64,000 bases of DNA from Glaciimonas immobilis (lineage in GTDB: Bacteria; Pseudomonadota; Gammaproteobacteria; Burkholderiales; Burkholderiaceae_D), in NCBI RefSeq assembly GCF_011947285.1, contig NZ_JAAOZT010000012.1, forward strand, positions 124,001-188,000, given 5' to 3'. Shown piece after piece: positions 17,233 through 25,350 of the stretch (the stretch's first letter is position 1; the number at the start of each line of letters is the position of its first letter). Both the position numbers and the translations under genes were made by a program. The notes under the pieces are model-generated. The model ran no database searches, had not been told where the DNA came from, and worked only from the letters and a program-made list of their open reading frames with translations.

Positions 17233-18498
17233 TCAAGCCCAGCCGTTTTCTTTTTTCCATTTAAGTTCAAGGTCGGTGATCAGGTTCCAATCAGCCATCT
17301 TTGCATTTTCGATAAAGGGCTGTTTATTCGTAATCAGGCCCCAACCAGTCGCATAATCCACCAGCGTCTGATCGCTTGCGCGCAGCGTTAACATACCTTT
17401 GGTACCAAACGGCGATTTGATCTGCATGCCGCGTAATGCATCGGACATTTTTTTGGAGTCGATCGATTTGGTCTGGCGCATTGCCTCGAACATGAAATTT
17501 GCACCGGAAGCCGCTTGCCATGACCAATTAGTCGGGGCATCTTTAAATTTTGCGGTGTAGGCGCTCGCCCAAGCTTTATTTTCCTGGGTATTTGGAAAGG
17601 CGCTGAGATAACGGGTACCGGAATGCACGCGCTTTGGCATCGACTTGACCTTTGAAATTGTCGTGAAATCTGCTAGCGCCACGGCGAACAATTCGATCTC
17701 GTTGAACAAACCGTACAAATTTCCCTGATCGATAAACGACACCAGATCGCCACCGATCAAACAGGTAAATAACGCCTGTGGCTTTTGCGCCAATATCTTG
17801 GTAATGAATTCGGTGTAGTCGGGCTGCGACATCTTTGGCCATGCCTCGCCTACGATTTGGGCTGATGGGCTGAAGAGTTTTAAATAACGCGTGAAGAGTG
17901 CAGTGGTGTCCCGTCCATAAGCGTAGTCGGGGCCAACAGTCATCCATCTTGTGAAATTATTTTGTTTGGCGACTTCCGCTGCATATTGGCCCGCCACAAT
18001 CGCATCTTGCGCCCCTTGCCGTGCGGTCCGGAAAGCGTTCGGTATTTTTAATTTAGGATCGGCAGTAAGCAGCGATATTTCAGGGCTGGCGTGTATGCAC
18101 AGCGTACCCGTACCGCGTACCACCTCATGCACCGCGAAAGCGCCGTTGGACGCATCGCAATCCAGTATGAAATCACATTTGTCGCTGTTGATTAAATCGC
18201 GTGTCAGACGGCTGGACTCTTCTGGCTTGCCTTTAGAGTCGCGTATCAGCAACTCGACATGGCGCCCGTTGAAGCCACCAGCGGCATTGAAGGCGTCTAC
18301 CTCCAGCTGAGCGCCGTTGGTGGAGGAAATACCAAGTTGCGCAATGCGCCCCGACATAATCGTCGGAATGCCTATTTTGATAGTTTGCGCGGTCTGAGCA
18401 CGCAAGATAGCGGGAAATCCAAGACTGGCACCCGATACCACGCCAACTTTCGCCGCCATGGTCAACACTTGACGCCGCTTGAGTGAGAATTTATTCAT
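17233..18498 (-). CDS. ABC transporter substrate-binding protein (type I periplasmic fold, LivK-like)
   Basis: 421 residues from the ATG at 18498, preceded by GGTGGAGA. The N-terminus LKRRQVLTMAAK is twin-arginine-like, followed by a signal sequence ending near LRAQ. The mature protein begins IKIGIPTIMSGRIAQLG, the standard Peripl_BP_6 opening. It is first in the K-H-M-G-F operon and delivers the ligand to the permease. It is diverged from the two receptors at 22757 and 30623, so it probably binds something else. A TTTCGAAA-type box lies 115-158 bases upstream. Confidence 0.88.
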   Translation of the reverse strand: MNKFSLKRRQVLTMAAKVGVVSGASLGFPAILRAQTAQTIKIGIPTIMSGRIAQLGISSTNGAQLEVDAFNAAGGFNGRHVELLIRDSKGKPEESSRLTRDLINSDKCDFILDCDASNGAFAVHEVVRGTGTLCIHASPEISLLTADPKLKIPNAFRTARQGAQDAIVAGQYAAEVAKQNNFTRWMTVGPDYAYGRDTTALFTRYLKLFSPSAQIVGEAWPKMSQPDYTEFITKILAQKPQALFTCLIGGDLVSFIDQGNLYGLFNEIELFAVALADFTTISKVKSMPKRVHSGTRYLSAFPNTQENKAWASAYTAKFKDAPTNWSWQAASGANFMFEAMRQTKSIDSKKMSDALRGMQIKSPFGTKGMLTLRASDQTLVDYATGWGLITNKQPFIENAKMADWNLITDLELKWKKENGWA

Positions 18499-18612
18499 TG
18501 TCTCCACCTGTTTTATTTATTATAAAAATCGGATGTCATGCGAATAGTCAGCCCTAACAACAACGTTAAAGCGTAACAATATCTGCAAGCTCCGTTAGAA
18601 GCGCTTTGATAC

Positions 18613-18656
18613 TTTTCGAAATATAGGAAATAAATTCTTAATTTCGAAAATAGTAC
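18613..18656 (-). promoter_or_regulatory. TTTCGAAA-type regulatory box a
   Basis: TTTTCGAAAT (18613-18622) and ATTTCGAAAATAGTAC (18641-18656); the two CG centres are 28 bases apart. The same layout lies upstream of the receptor genes at 24034, 31852 and 39080. Otherwise the 18499-18881 gap holds no gene. Confidence 0.6.
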
Positions 18657-18881
18657 ACCATATTTTTTGTGAATTTTGTTTATTTTGATACTCGGAAATA
18701 CTTTGCCGATTAAACGATACTGCGCCGCGTAGTGATACTTGCCCCTTGCAACGCCTGCTAGCGCCACTAAATTCCAACAGAATTTATTCTTCAGCAAAGG
18801 CCAGGCGACCTGCCATAAAAGTGCGTGTGGACGGATTGAAAGTAAAGTGCAGAGTGACGTGCCTGGATTATTAGCGCGCCC

Positions 18882-19793
18882 CTAAGGAGTTGACAACATA
18901 TCAAAGGTGGTGCAACGTAACGCGACATCCACTATGTTGCGCAGGATCAATTGCTCCTGATCAGTGTTCCACGCAATAACAAACTCCAGCTCCGGCATTT
19001 TTAGTTCCGGCATTAACGGCACCAGTTCACCTCTGGCGACATGCGAGCGCACTAAAATCTCAGGCAGTAAGGCAATACCGGCACCGCTGGCAATGATCGC
19101 GATCAACGCACTGATATTGTTGCAGGTGCCGATACCGTCACTGTCAACACCTTGGTCGCGCAGCAGATCCATGGTCATCGAGTGACTTGCCGATGGCTTT
19201 GATAAGGACCAGATTGCATGTGCTTCGAGTCGCTCACGCAAGGTTCCTGGCGCCAGATTTTTGGCTTGCAATGCGGGTGCCATCATCCAGCACATACGGA
19301 CCCATCCCAGAGAGGCCGAGCGCATGTCTGCCCCGACCGCTGGCGCAGCAAAAAGTGCGATGTCAAGTTTGCCGGTTTCGAGCCGTTGCCGCATTGAGGT
19401 CGTCAAATCGATTTCGATCTGGTATACCACTTTGGGCATTATTTGACGCAACTCGGCAATGAAAGTCGAGAACCAACTGAGCGCCGCGATTTCTCCAGCA
19501 CCGATCCGCACCGTGCCACTGGCTGCCTCCGGATTATCCAGATCGCCCACGACGCCATCAAGGCGTCGTAGTAAAGGCTCAACCATTTGTACCAGTTCAC
19601 GTCCTTGAAACGTCAACGCCATCCGCCGTCCCTGACGCCTGAATAGCGTCACGCCAAGCGCAGCTTCCATTTCGCGTACGCGGGCGGAAATCGCGGGAGG
19701 CGAGGCGTTCATCTTCAGCGCCGCGGCATTAAACGTACCGAGCCTGGAAATCCAGCACAGCGTTTCAAGATTGATGAGAGTGACGCGCTTCAT
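18882..19793 (-). CDS. LysR family transcriptional regulator
   Basis: 303 residues. The N-terminal winged helix-turn-helix (LCWISRLGTFNAAALKMNAS, then PPAISARVREMEAALGVTLF) is followed by a LysR substrate-binding domain. It starts eight bases after the stop of the flavin reductase gene and is probably co-transcribed with it and the luciferase-like monooxygenase. LysR proteins usually regulate adjacent catabolic genes in response to a pathway compound. The target here is not evident; the reductase/monooxygenase genes or the Liv operon are candidates. Confidence 0.88.
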   Translation of the reverse strand: MKRVTLINLETLCWISRLGTFNAAALKMNASPPAISARVREMEAALGVTLFRRQGRRMALTFQGRELVQMVEPLLRRLDGVVGDLDNPEAASGTVRIGAGEIAALSWFSTFIAELRQIMPKVVYQIEIDLTTSMRQRLETGKLDIALFAAPAVGADMRSASLGWVRMCWMMAPALQAKNLAPGTLRERLEAHAIWSLSKPSASHSMTMDLLRDQGVDSDGIGTCNNISALIAIIASGAGIALLPEILVRSHVARGELVPLMPELKMPELEFVIAWNTDQEQLILRNIVDVALRCTTFDMLSTP

Positions 19794-19801
19794 CTGCTAC
19801 C

Positions 19802-20368
19802 TCAGCCCAAGTCGGCCCACATGGCGCTGGCTGCCTGCATCTCTGCACTCATTGGTAGCGGCTGCGCCCTGCAATAACGTCCGGCGTTGAACATCAAGGG
19901 CTCTCCATCATGATACGAAAGCTTATGAACGCGACCCACGAAAAGCACATGGTCACCGCCGTCCAGCGTACTTTCGGTTTGACATTCAAAACTTGCCAGT
20001 ACGCCTTCCAATACTGGTGAACCGCCGAGGCCATCCTCGAATACGAGCCCGCTAAACTTGTTTTCGCTCGGCGTCGCGAAGCGCTGCGATAGATCGGACT
20101 GGGCCACGCCTAGTACATTAATCGCAAAATGTCCCGATGCCAAAAATCCTGGCAACGACGACGCATTGCGCTTCACGCTCCACAGCACTAGCGGTGGATC
20201 CAGCGATAGAGCGGAAAAAGAATTCGCTGTCAGCCCTTCCAGTTTGCCGTCGGGGGCACGCGTTGTGATGACGGTCACCCCTGTCGGAAAACGTCCCAGC
20301 GCATTGCGTAACTGGCGGCCATCATGCTGTCCGTCCAGCTTCACCGTTGTCATATTAGGCATTAACAT
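19802..20368 (-). CDS. NAD(P)H:flavin oxidoreductase (flavin reductase-like domain)
   Basis: 188 residues. NALGRFPTGVTVITTRAPDG, GLTANSFSALSLDPPLVLWS and GHFAINVLG are the classic motifs of the HpaC-type flavin reductase domain, whose members supply reduced FMN or FAD to two-component monooxygenases. The luciferase-like monooxygenase gene lies 64 bases upstream in the same direction, so the two probably form one two-component system. In-frame starts also exist at 20362 and 20353. Confidence 0.88.
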   Translation of the reverse strand: MLMPNMTTVKLDGQHDGRQLRNALGRFPTGVTVITTRAPDGKLEGLTANSFSALSLDPPLVLWSVKRNASSLPGFLASGHFAINVLGVAQSDLSQRFATPSENKFSGLVFEDGLGGSPVLEGVLASFECQTESTLDGGDHVLFVGRVHKLSYHDGEPLMFNAGRYCRAQPLPMSAEMQAASAMWADLG

Positions 20369-20432
20369 TCACGTCTCGTTTTATCCGACATTGGCGTCAC
20401 CATTTTTAGTCTTCCCCTACCTTTTTATACAT

Positions 20433-21509
20433 TTATTGATTCACAAGGGGTAATACTTTTTCCGCCATCAGGATCATGGAATTGCGCGACAGGTCGCGGT
20501 CGGTCCAGTCCACGCCCGCATATAGCAACGTGCCGAACTCACCCGTAACTTGTTTCAACGCGTGCAGTTCATCAGCCACCTTGGCGGGCGAGCCATGGAT
20601 GACCAATTGCTTCATCACGTCTTCCAGAGTGACGCTGTCATCGGACATCTTTGGATCAGTCTTAAAAACGCCTAGCGAGCCGCGGCGCTTGAGCTTGTTG
20701 AACAACGAGCGGTAGTAATAATAATAAGGACCATCCGTACCCATTGCGTAAGCTTCTGCCTTAGCATCATCCTCTGCCACAAACACGGTCTTGGCGACAC
20801 GCCAGTTAGTAGGGTCGGGAGAACGGTCGGCGCGGGTACATCCCTCAACATACTTGGTCCAATGACTTTTGACCCACATTGGTAATAAAAAGTTAGCTGA
20901 AATAGGATCCCAACCGCGCGCGGCTGCTTCGGTAATCCCTTGAGAAAATGGAGCGACTGCGGTCACCACTATCGGCGGATATGGACGTTGTAGCGGCAAC
21001 GGCACTGTACCCATGCCGGTCTCCGCAATATAAGTCCGCTCGGTCGAGATATTCCAATGCGCGCCCTTCAGGTTGTAGGGCGGCTTGGTGGTCCAAAGTT
21101 GCAATAGCTGGTCAATCGCCTCAAGAAACAGTCCGGGACGATGCAAATCATAATTACCAAATACTTCTGCGTCCGAAGGTAACGCACCAGGACTAATACC
21201 AAGAATAAAACGCCCGCCGAGTAAATGATCAAGCATGGCAATATTGCTGGCAACGGCTGCCGGATGATGATTGGGAAGATTGATGGTGCCAGTACCGAGT
21301 TTAATCTGCTTGGTCGCGTCAATCAGAGTTGCCAGAAAAAGCGCGGAGGAAGTAATATTTTCTTCTGGATCGGTAGCGTGCTCGCCAACATAGCCCTCAA
21401 CGAAACCAAGCGCATCAGCTAGGATAAATGCCTCCCGATCTTCACGCAGGGAGGTTTGCCAGTCTTTACCAATGGGATGCATCGGCATCGTAAAAAAGCC
21501 AAGTTTCAT
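20433..21509 (-). CDS. LLM-class flavin-dependent monooxygenase (limonene-monooxygenase-like)
   Basis: 358 residues from the ATG at 21509 (AAGGAAA upstream). The bacterial luciferase fold is clear from KLGFFTMPMHPIGK, IKLGTGTINLPNHHPAAVA and LLGGRFILGISPGALPSDAE. Such proteins use FMNH2 from a partner reductase. Type II Baeyer-Villiger enzymes of camphor breakdown and limonene monooxygenase-like proteins are in this family. The reductase gene is next, and two type I BVMOs are nearby, so oxidation of a cyclic ketone or terpenoid is likely. The exact reaction is unknown. Confidence 0.85.
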   Translation of the reverse strand: MKLGFFTMPMHPIGKDWQTSLREDREAFILADALGFVEGYVGEHATDPEENITSSALFLATLIDATKQIKLGTGTINLPNHHPAAVASNIAMLDHLLGGRFILGISPGALPSDAEVFGNYDLHRPGLFLEAIDQLLQLWTTKPPYNLKGAHWNISTERTYIAETGMGTVPLPLQRPYPPIVVTAVAPFSQGITEAAARGWDPISANFLLPMWVKSHWTKYVEGCTRADRSPDPTNWRVAKTVFVAEDDAKAEAYAMGTDGPYYYYYRSLFNKLKRRGSLGVFKTDPKMSDDSVTLEDVMKQLVIHGSPAKVADELHALKQVTGEFGTLLYAGVDWTDRDLSRNSMILMAEKVLPLVNQ

Positions 21510-21662
21510 CAAATTTCCTTTTAATTTATGTTACGTCTACCGAGCGGGCCAAATTGCACTGTCACCGGCACAGCACCTTCGCAGTAGTGTAAGTAAGTCG
21601 ATACATAAATAAAAGTCACATGATTGGATCATAACTATTCAACTTTTCTGAACAATTATGCC

Positions 21663-22439
21663 TTAACCTGCAACGACGCTCAGAGCGGGTGAAGATTTGT
21701 AATGACCCAGACTGCGCTCCACTTGTTCGGCGCAGGTGCGGGCCGCTTCAAGCAGCTTGTGTTCATGGGGTTTGGTTGCACGGCGTCCGATAACCGACAC
21801 GTGGATTGCCGCAGCTACGTCGCCGTTGGCATGGCGAATCGGAATGGCATAGCCGATGACGCCATCGACGGCTTCCTCTTCACTCTTGGCGTAGCCCTGG
21901 GTACGAATGCGCTGATATTCAGCTTCAAGAGCATGCACATCGGTGATGGTGTTGGCGGTGAGTTTTTTCAGTGGACCTGCCAAAGCCCGGGAAGCGAGTC
22001 GTTCATCGTTAGCGGCGAACAGCTTACCGGTAGCGGTACAATGCAGGGACAAACGTTCGCCCAGACGGATATCCAGCGAGATGCGCTGGGTGCCCATGCA
22101 ACGGTCTACATAAAACACGCGCTGACCCATGTGCATGCCCAGATAGACATCGTCACCGATGATTTTTGCGAGGTCTTGCAAATGACGTCGCGCAAGAGGC
22201 CGAACGTCGAGCGAAGCGACCGTCGAGAGCGCGATGCCAACCACGCGTGGACCGATCGAATAACGTAAGTCTTCGGTCACTGTTAGCACTTCCGCCGCCA
22301 CCATGGTTTGCAACATATTGTGGACGCTGCTAACGGGCAGTCCCAACGCTTCTTTAATTTCGGTCAGACGCAAGCCTTCTTTGAACCGGACCAGCAGGTC
22401 GAGTACATCGAAGGTACGCAGATATCGGTCAGGGCTCAT
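21663..22439 (-). CDS. IclR family transcriptional regulator
   Basis: 258 residues, start supported by GCGAGG upstream. N-terminal IclR winged helix (VLDLLVRFKEGLRLTEIKEA, then LGLPVSSVHNMLQTMV) and C-terminal effector domain with LHCTATGKLFAA and EEAVDGVIGYAIPI. IclR proteins bind short palindromes and respond to aromatic or small-acid ligands. Two overlapping TTTCGAAAT palindromes lie about 85-100 bases upstream of its own start, and related boxes precede five other genes in the window. I infer that it is the regulator of that set, including itself. Confidence 0.88.
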   Translation of the reverse strand: MSPDRYLRTFDVLDLLVRFKEGLRLTEIKEALGLPVSSVHNMLQTMVAAEVLTVTEDLRYSIGPRVVGIALSTVASLDVRPLARRHLQDLAKIIGDDVYLGMHMGQRVFYVDRCMGTQRISLDIRLGERLSLHCTATGKLFAANDERLASRALAGPLKKLTANTITDVHALEAEYQRIRTQGYAKSEEEAVDGVIGYAIPIRHANGDVAAAIHVSVIGRRATKPHEHKLLEAARTCAEQVERSLGHYKSSPALSVVAG

Positions 22440-22521
22440 AAAAATACCTCGCTAAATAGGGGCTTCCGATTTTCCAACCAAGAGAATGCTGGGGGGAAGC
22501 ATAAACCGATGTTAAAATTCA

Positions 22522-22539
22522 ATTTCGAAATTTCGAAAT
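22522..22539. promoter_or_regulatory. Overlapping TTTCGAAAT palindromes upstream of iclR
   Basis: ATTTCGAAAT (22522-22531) and TTTCGAAAT (22531-22539) share a base and put two CG centres eight bases apart, the same eight-base step seen in boxes e and g. Candidate autoregulatory operator. Confidence 0.5.
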
Positions 22540-22710
22540 CTAATTATAGCAATATTTCACCAATGCTATACTTCCTTTCAGCCACTTTAGAAATCCCGCT
22601 CAGGCCCGCCTTTATTGGATGCGATCCGAGCGGCCTCGGCAGCGCCAGACTGCCCAGCGCTTAACAATCCACTGGGGTCTGGGCATTTGCTTTGGTTTTT
22701 GCCGGGGTTC

Positions 22711-22752
22711 TCGCTTTGAATCTCGCTTTGAATTTCGCTTTGAATCTTGCTT
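22711..22752. repeat. 12-bp tandem repeat after a receptor gene
   Basis: Three copies of TCGCTTTGAATY and a partial fourth, ending five bases from the stop codon of the 22757 receptor gene. A TGCCCAG..CTGGGCA inverted repeat lies next to it (22651-22685). Function unknown; the 22440-22756 gap has no gene. Confidence 0.5.
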
Positions 22753-22756
22753 GGTC

Positions 22757-24034
22757 TTAATTTACAAATTTGTCATAGTCACTATAGCTACCGTAAGCCT
22801 TAAAGCGTTTGGCATCGTAGTCATAGCTGTAGGGCCGCAATCCCACCATTCCAAGGTGATTGTTCGTCGTATAGGTAAGCGGGGACGATGCGCCTTTTGT
22901 ATCGACGGTAAACCCTTTGTCCATCACTTTCACCAGTTCAGCACGCGTTGGTTCCGCGCCAGCCATGTTGATTGCATGGGCGATCAACTCTCCGACGACC
23001 CATCCTGCGGCAAAATTAACGTTGTTTTTCAAATCGGTATAGCCGTATTTATCTACCGCCGTATCCATGTCCTTAATGCCTGCAGAGTCATTAATATCTC
23101 CCGGCGTAAAGCAACTGACAAAGTAGTAATCTTTACCAGCGACAGGACCGAGTGCGGAATAAATATTGGGGGTGCCTAACTGCGTAATCGAGAAAGTTGG
23201 AATCTTTAGTCCGTATTGCTGCATCGTGCGCATAAACAAAATTGTGGGAGTCGGTACGCCATAGACCGTCACAACGTCCGGTTTCATTGCGCTAACGGCC
23301 AGCACCTGCGCGGTCACGTCGGCAGCACCAACTGCGACCGGGAAGGCTTTGGAAGAGCCGCCGTATTTTTTGACTTCGGCGTCAATATATTCAGCATACT
23401 CTTTGCCCCCGGCAACATCCATATGCACGGTGGCAACCTTGAGGCCCTTCAACTTAAGTTTATCGGCAAAATAGCCTACCCCAACCTGCGCCATTTGCTT
23501 GAATCCACAATAACCGTTGTAGAACATTGGGGTAGCTGGCTCAATCGCGGCTCTGGTCACCGCAAAGGTACCGACCACCGGTAACTTGCCACGGCGAATA
23601 GTTGGCATTAACGCGACCTGAGCACTGGAATTTCCCATACCGGACATGCCGAGAACCGGTGTCTGCGTATTCAGTTTTTCATAAGCGACCCGGACTAGCG
23701 AGGCATCGTAACGGTCATCTTCGACCAGCAAATTAATCTTGCGTCCGCGAATCCCACCCGCGTCGTTGACCTTGCGCATATATGCCTGCACTCCCCTGAC
23801 CCAAGGCACCTGAGATGCTGCGCCGGTACCGCTCATGTCCATGACGATACCCCAATCAATTCGATCCGTGTAGACGCCGTCGTTGGGTTGATCAAAGGCA
23901 TGCGCATTGAGCGTCATGCCAGCAAATATCAATCCTGCGCCGAGGGTACGCAGTTTGGCTACCCTTCCGGCGCTAACGCGCGCGTTAAAAAATTGAGGGT
24001 TGATACCGCTAGCGCTAGGTTTTACAAAATTCAT
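22757..24034 (-). CDS. ABC transporter substrate-binding protein, unlinked paralogue
   Basis: 425 residues with GGAGAC before the start. A signal sequence (AKLRTLGAGLIFAGMTLNAHA) leads to the mature protein at about FDQPNDGVYTD. It is a type I periplasmic binding protein (Peripl_BP_6) and is strikingly similar along its whole length to the receptor at 30623-31852 (shared IDWG..MDMSG, RGRKIN-like, TPVLG.SG.GNSSAQVAL, FVSCFTP.DI and the AYG.YSDY end). It has no transport genes of its own and probably feeds the 27113-30621 permease/ATPase set with a related ligand. A regulatory box lies 85-127 bases upstream. Confidence 0.88.
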   Translation of the reverse strand: MNFVKPSASGINPQFFNARVSAGRVAKLRTLGAGLIFAGMTLNAHAFDQPNDGVYTDRIDWGIVMDMSGTGAASQVPWVRGVQAYMRKVNDAGGIRGRKINLLVEDDRYDASLVRVAYEKLNTQTPVLGMSGMGNSSAQVALMPTIRRGKLPVVGTFAVTRAAIEPATPMFYNGYCGFKQMAQVGVGYFADKLKLKGLKVATVHMDVAGGKEYAEYIDAEVKKYGGSSKAFPVAVGAADVTAQVLAVSAMKPDVVTVYGVPTPTILFMRTMQQYGLKIPTFSITQLGTPNIYSALGPVAGKDYYFVSCFTPGDINDSAGIKDMDTAVDKYGYTDLKNNVNFAAGWVVGELIAHAINMAGAEPTRAELVKVMDKGFTVDTKGASSPLTYTTNNHLGMVGLRPYSYDYDAKRFKAYGSYSDYDKFVN

Positions 24035-24118
24035 TTTGTCTCCGAGGTGTGAAATCCATATCGAAATAGTGGCGCTGGCCAGGGACGACAGCGTATTGGT
24101 TAGTCCAAAGCCACTATT

Positions 24119-24161
24119 ATTCGAAATACTGAAAATTATTTTTTATTTTCGAAAATCATAC
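24119..24161 (-). promoter_or_regulatory. TTTCGAAA-type regulatory box c
   Basis: ATTCGAAAT (24119-24127) and TTTTCGAAAATCATAC (24146-24161), CG centres 28 bases apart, upstream of the minus-strand receptor at 24034. A further TATCGAAATA lies at 24059-24068. Confidence 0.6.
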
Positions 24162-24358
24162 TACATATAAATTGTCATTCCACATGATTTAAATCATTTT
24201 ATTTTTACTGTGTGACGGCAGTGAATTGAGGCAACCACACTATATATGCCAACATAGGAAGCAACGGCATGTGGTGCAAGGAGCTTCCTTGCAACTTGCA
24301 CAGCAGGTTTGGGTCCCAACAACAACAACATGGGCCCTTTAAGATTATGGGTTCTATG

Positions 24359-24394
24359 GTAATATTTTCGTAAATAAAAATTATATTTCGAAAT
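24359..24394 (+). promoter_or_regulatory. TTTCGAAA-type regulatory box d, forward orientation
   Basis: GTAATATTTTCGTAAA (24359-24374) matches the reverse complement of the core of boxes a, c, e and g in 14 of 16 positions, and ATTTCGAAAT follows at 24385-24394 (CG centres 20 apart). It faces the SDR gene at 24500. The 24035-24499 gap also holds an 8-bp inverted repeat at 24275-24293 and no gene. Confidence 0.55.
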
Positions 24395-24499
24395 CTGGAA
24401 ATTTACGACATCACCCGAGTACTCATCCAAAAGGGTAACCGCCCTTCACTGCGCAGCAAGACACACCTCGATGTGGCGCACAACCTATAGGAAACAAGC

Positions 24500-25276
24500 A
24501 TGGACATTTCTAGCAATATGGCACCACAAGTATTGACCAAACGTTTGGCGCTAGTGACAGGTGCTGGTCAGGGCAATGGTCGCGCCATTGCAATCGGTCT
24601 GGCTAAGGCTGGCGCGCGCGTCATCATTACCGATATCAACGCCAGCGGGATCGCCGAGGTGGAAAGCCAGATCCGCGCCGCTGGCGGTGAAGCCTGGGCG
24701 CACGTTCTTGACGTCACGTCAGTGGACGCCTGTGAAGCGCTCGCAAAAACAATCAGCGCCGAAATTGGGCAGGTAGATGTGTTGGTCAATAACGCCGGTA
24801 TCCTGATCCGTGAGGGAATCGATAGTCCACGTGTGCATGCCAATCTCCAGCGCATGATGGATGTGAATCTGAACGGCGCGTTCAACATTACGCATGCGTT
24901 GCTGCCGGCATTGCGCGCTACCAAAGGATCGATCATTAATATTGCGTCGATTGCCGCCTTCGCTGGTCAACCTGGCAGTATGGGGTACTCGCCGTCTAAA
25001 GGTGCTATCAAACTACTGACGCAGTCTCTGGCGATAGAGTTGGGCAAAGATGGTATTCGGGTAAATGCTATTGCGCCGGGGGTCATTGAAACAGCGATGA
25101 CGGTAGACACCCGGGGCACGCCAGCAATAATTAATAAGTTTATGCTCCGCACGCCAATGGCACGCGTCGGTCAGGCCGAAGAGCTGGTTGGACCGGTCGT
25201 TTTTCTAGCTTCTGACATGGCTAGCTATATTACCGGCGTCACGCTTCCAGTTGATGGCGGTTTCCTGGCCGGATAA
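24500..25276 (+). CDS. Short-chain dehydrogenase/reductase (SDR)
   Basis: 258 residues. Classical SDR: cofactor loop VTGAGQGNGRAIA (TGxxxGxG), NNAG, catalytic Ser in INIASIAAF, YSPSK as the Tyr-x3-Lys pair, and a C-terminal ITGVTLPVDGG. An acidic residue after beta-2 (ITDIN) points to NAD(H). It would interconvert an alcohol and a ketone in the cytoplasm, for example making the ketone used by the BVMOs. It is the only plus-strand gene of this block and is divergent from a receptor gene; the shared interval carries boxes facing both. Confidence 0.88.
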   Translation: MDISSNMAPQVLTKRLALVTGAGQGNGRAIAIGLAKAGARVIITDINASGIAEVESQIRAAGGEAWAHVLDVTSVDACEALAKTISAEIGQVDVLVNNAGILIREGIDSPRVHANLQRMMDVNLNGAFNITHALLPALRATKGSIINIASIAAFAGQPGSMGYSPSKGAIKLLTQSLAIELGKDGIRVNAIAPGVIETAMTVDTRGTPAIINKFMLRTPMARVGQAEELVGPVVFLASDMASYITGVTLPVDGGFLAG

Positions 25277-25291
25277 CTGTCCATGAAGTTC

Positions 25292-25311
25292 GCCCGCCTG
25301 ATCTGGCGGGC
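25292..25311. terminator. Hairpin between convergent SDR and BVMO genes
   Basis: GCCCGCC (25292-25298) pairs with GGCGGGC (25305-25311) 15 bases after the SDR stop. The T-tract is weak. Position between converging genes suggests two-way termination. Confidence 0.6.
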
Positions 25312-25350
25312 TTCAACTTACTCTATACATCCACCCTGTCCCTCGCTTCT

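Noticed and set aside
24194-24430. 78-codon minus-strand frame in the gap before the SDR gene
   Set aside because: No ribosome-binding site, no recognisable protein, and it overlaps the regulatory box at 24359-24394.
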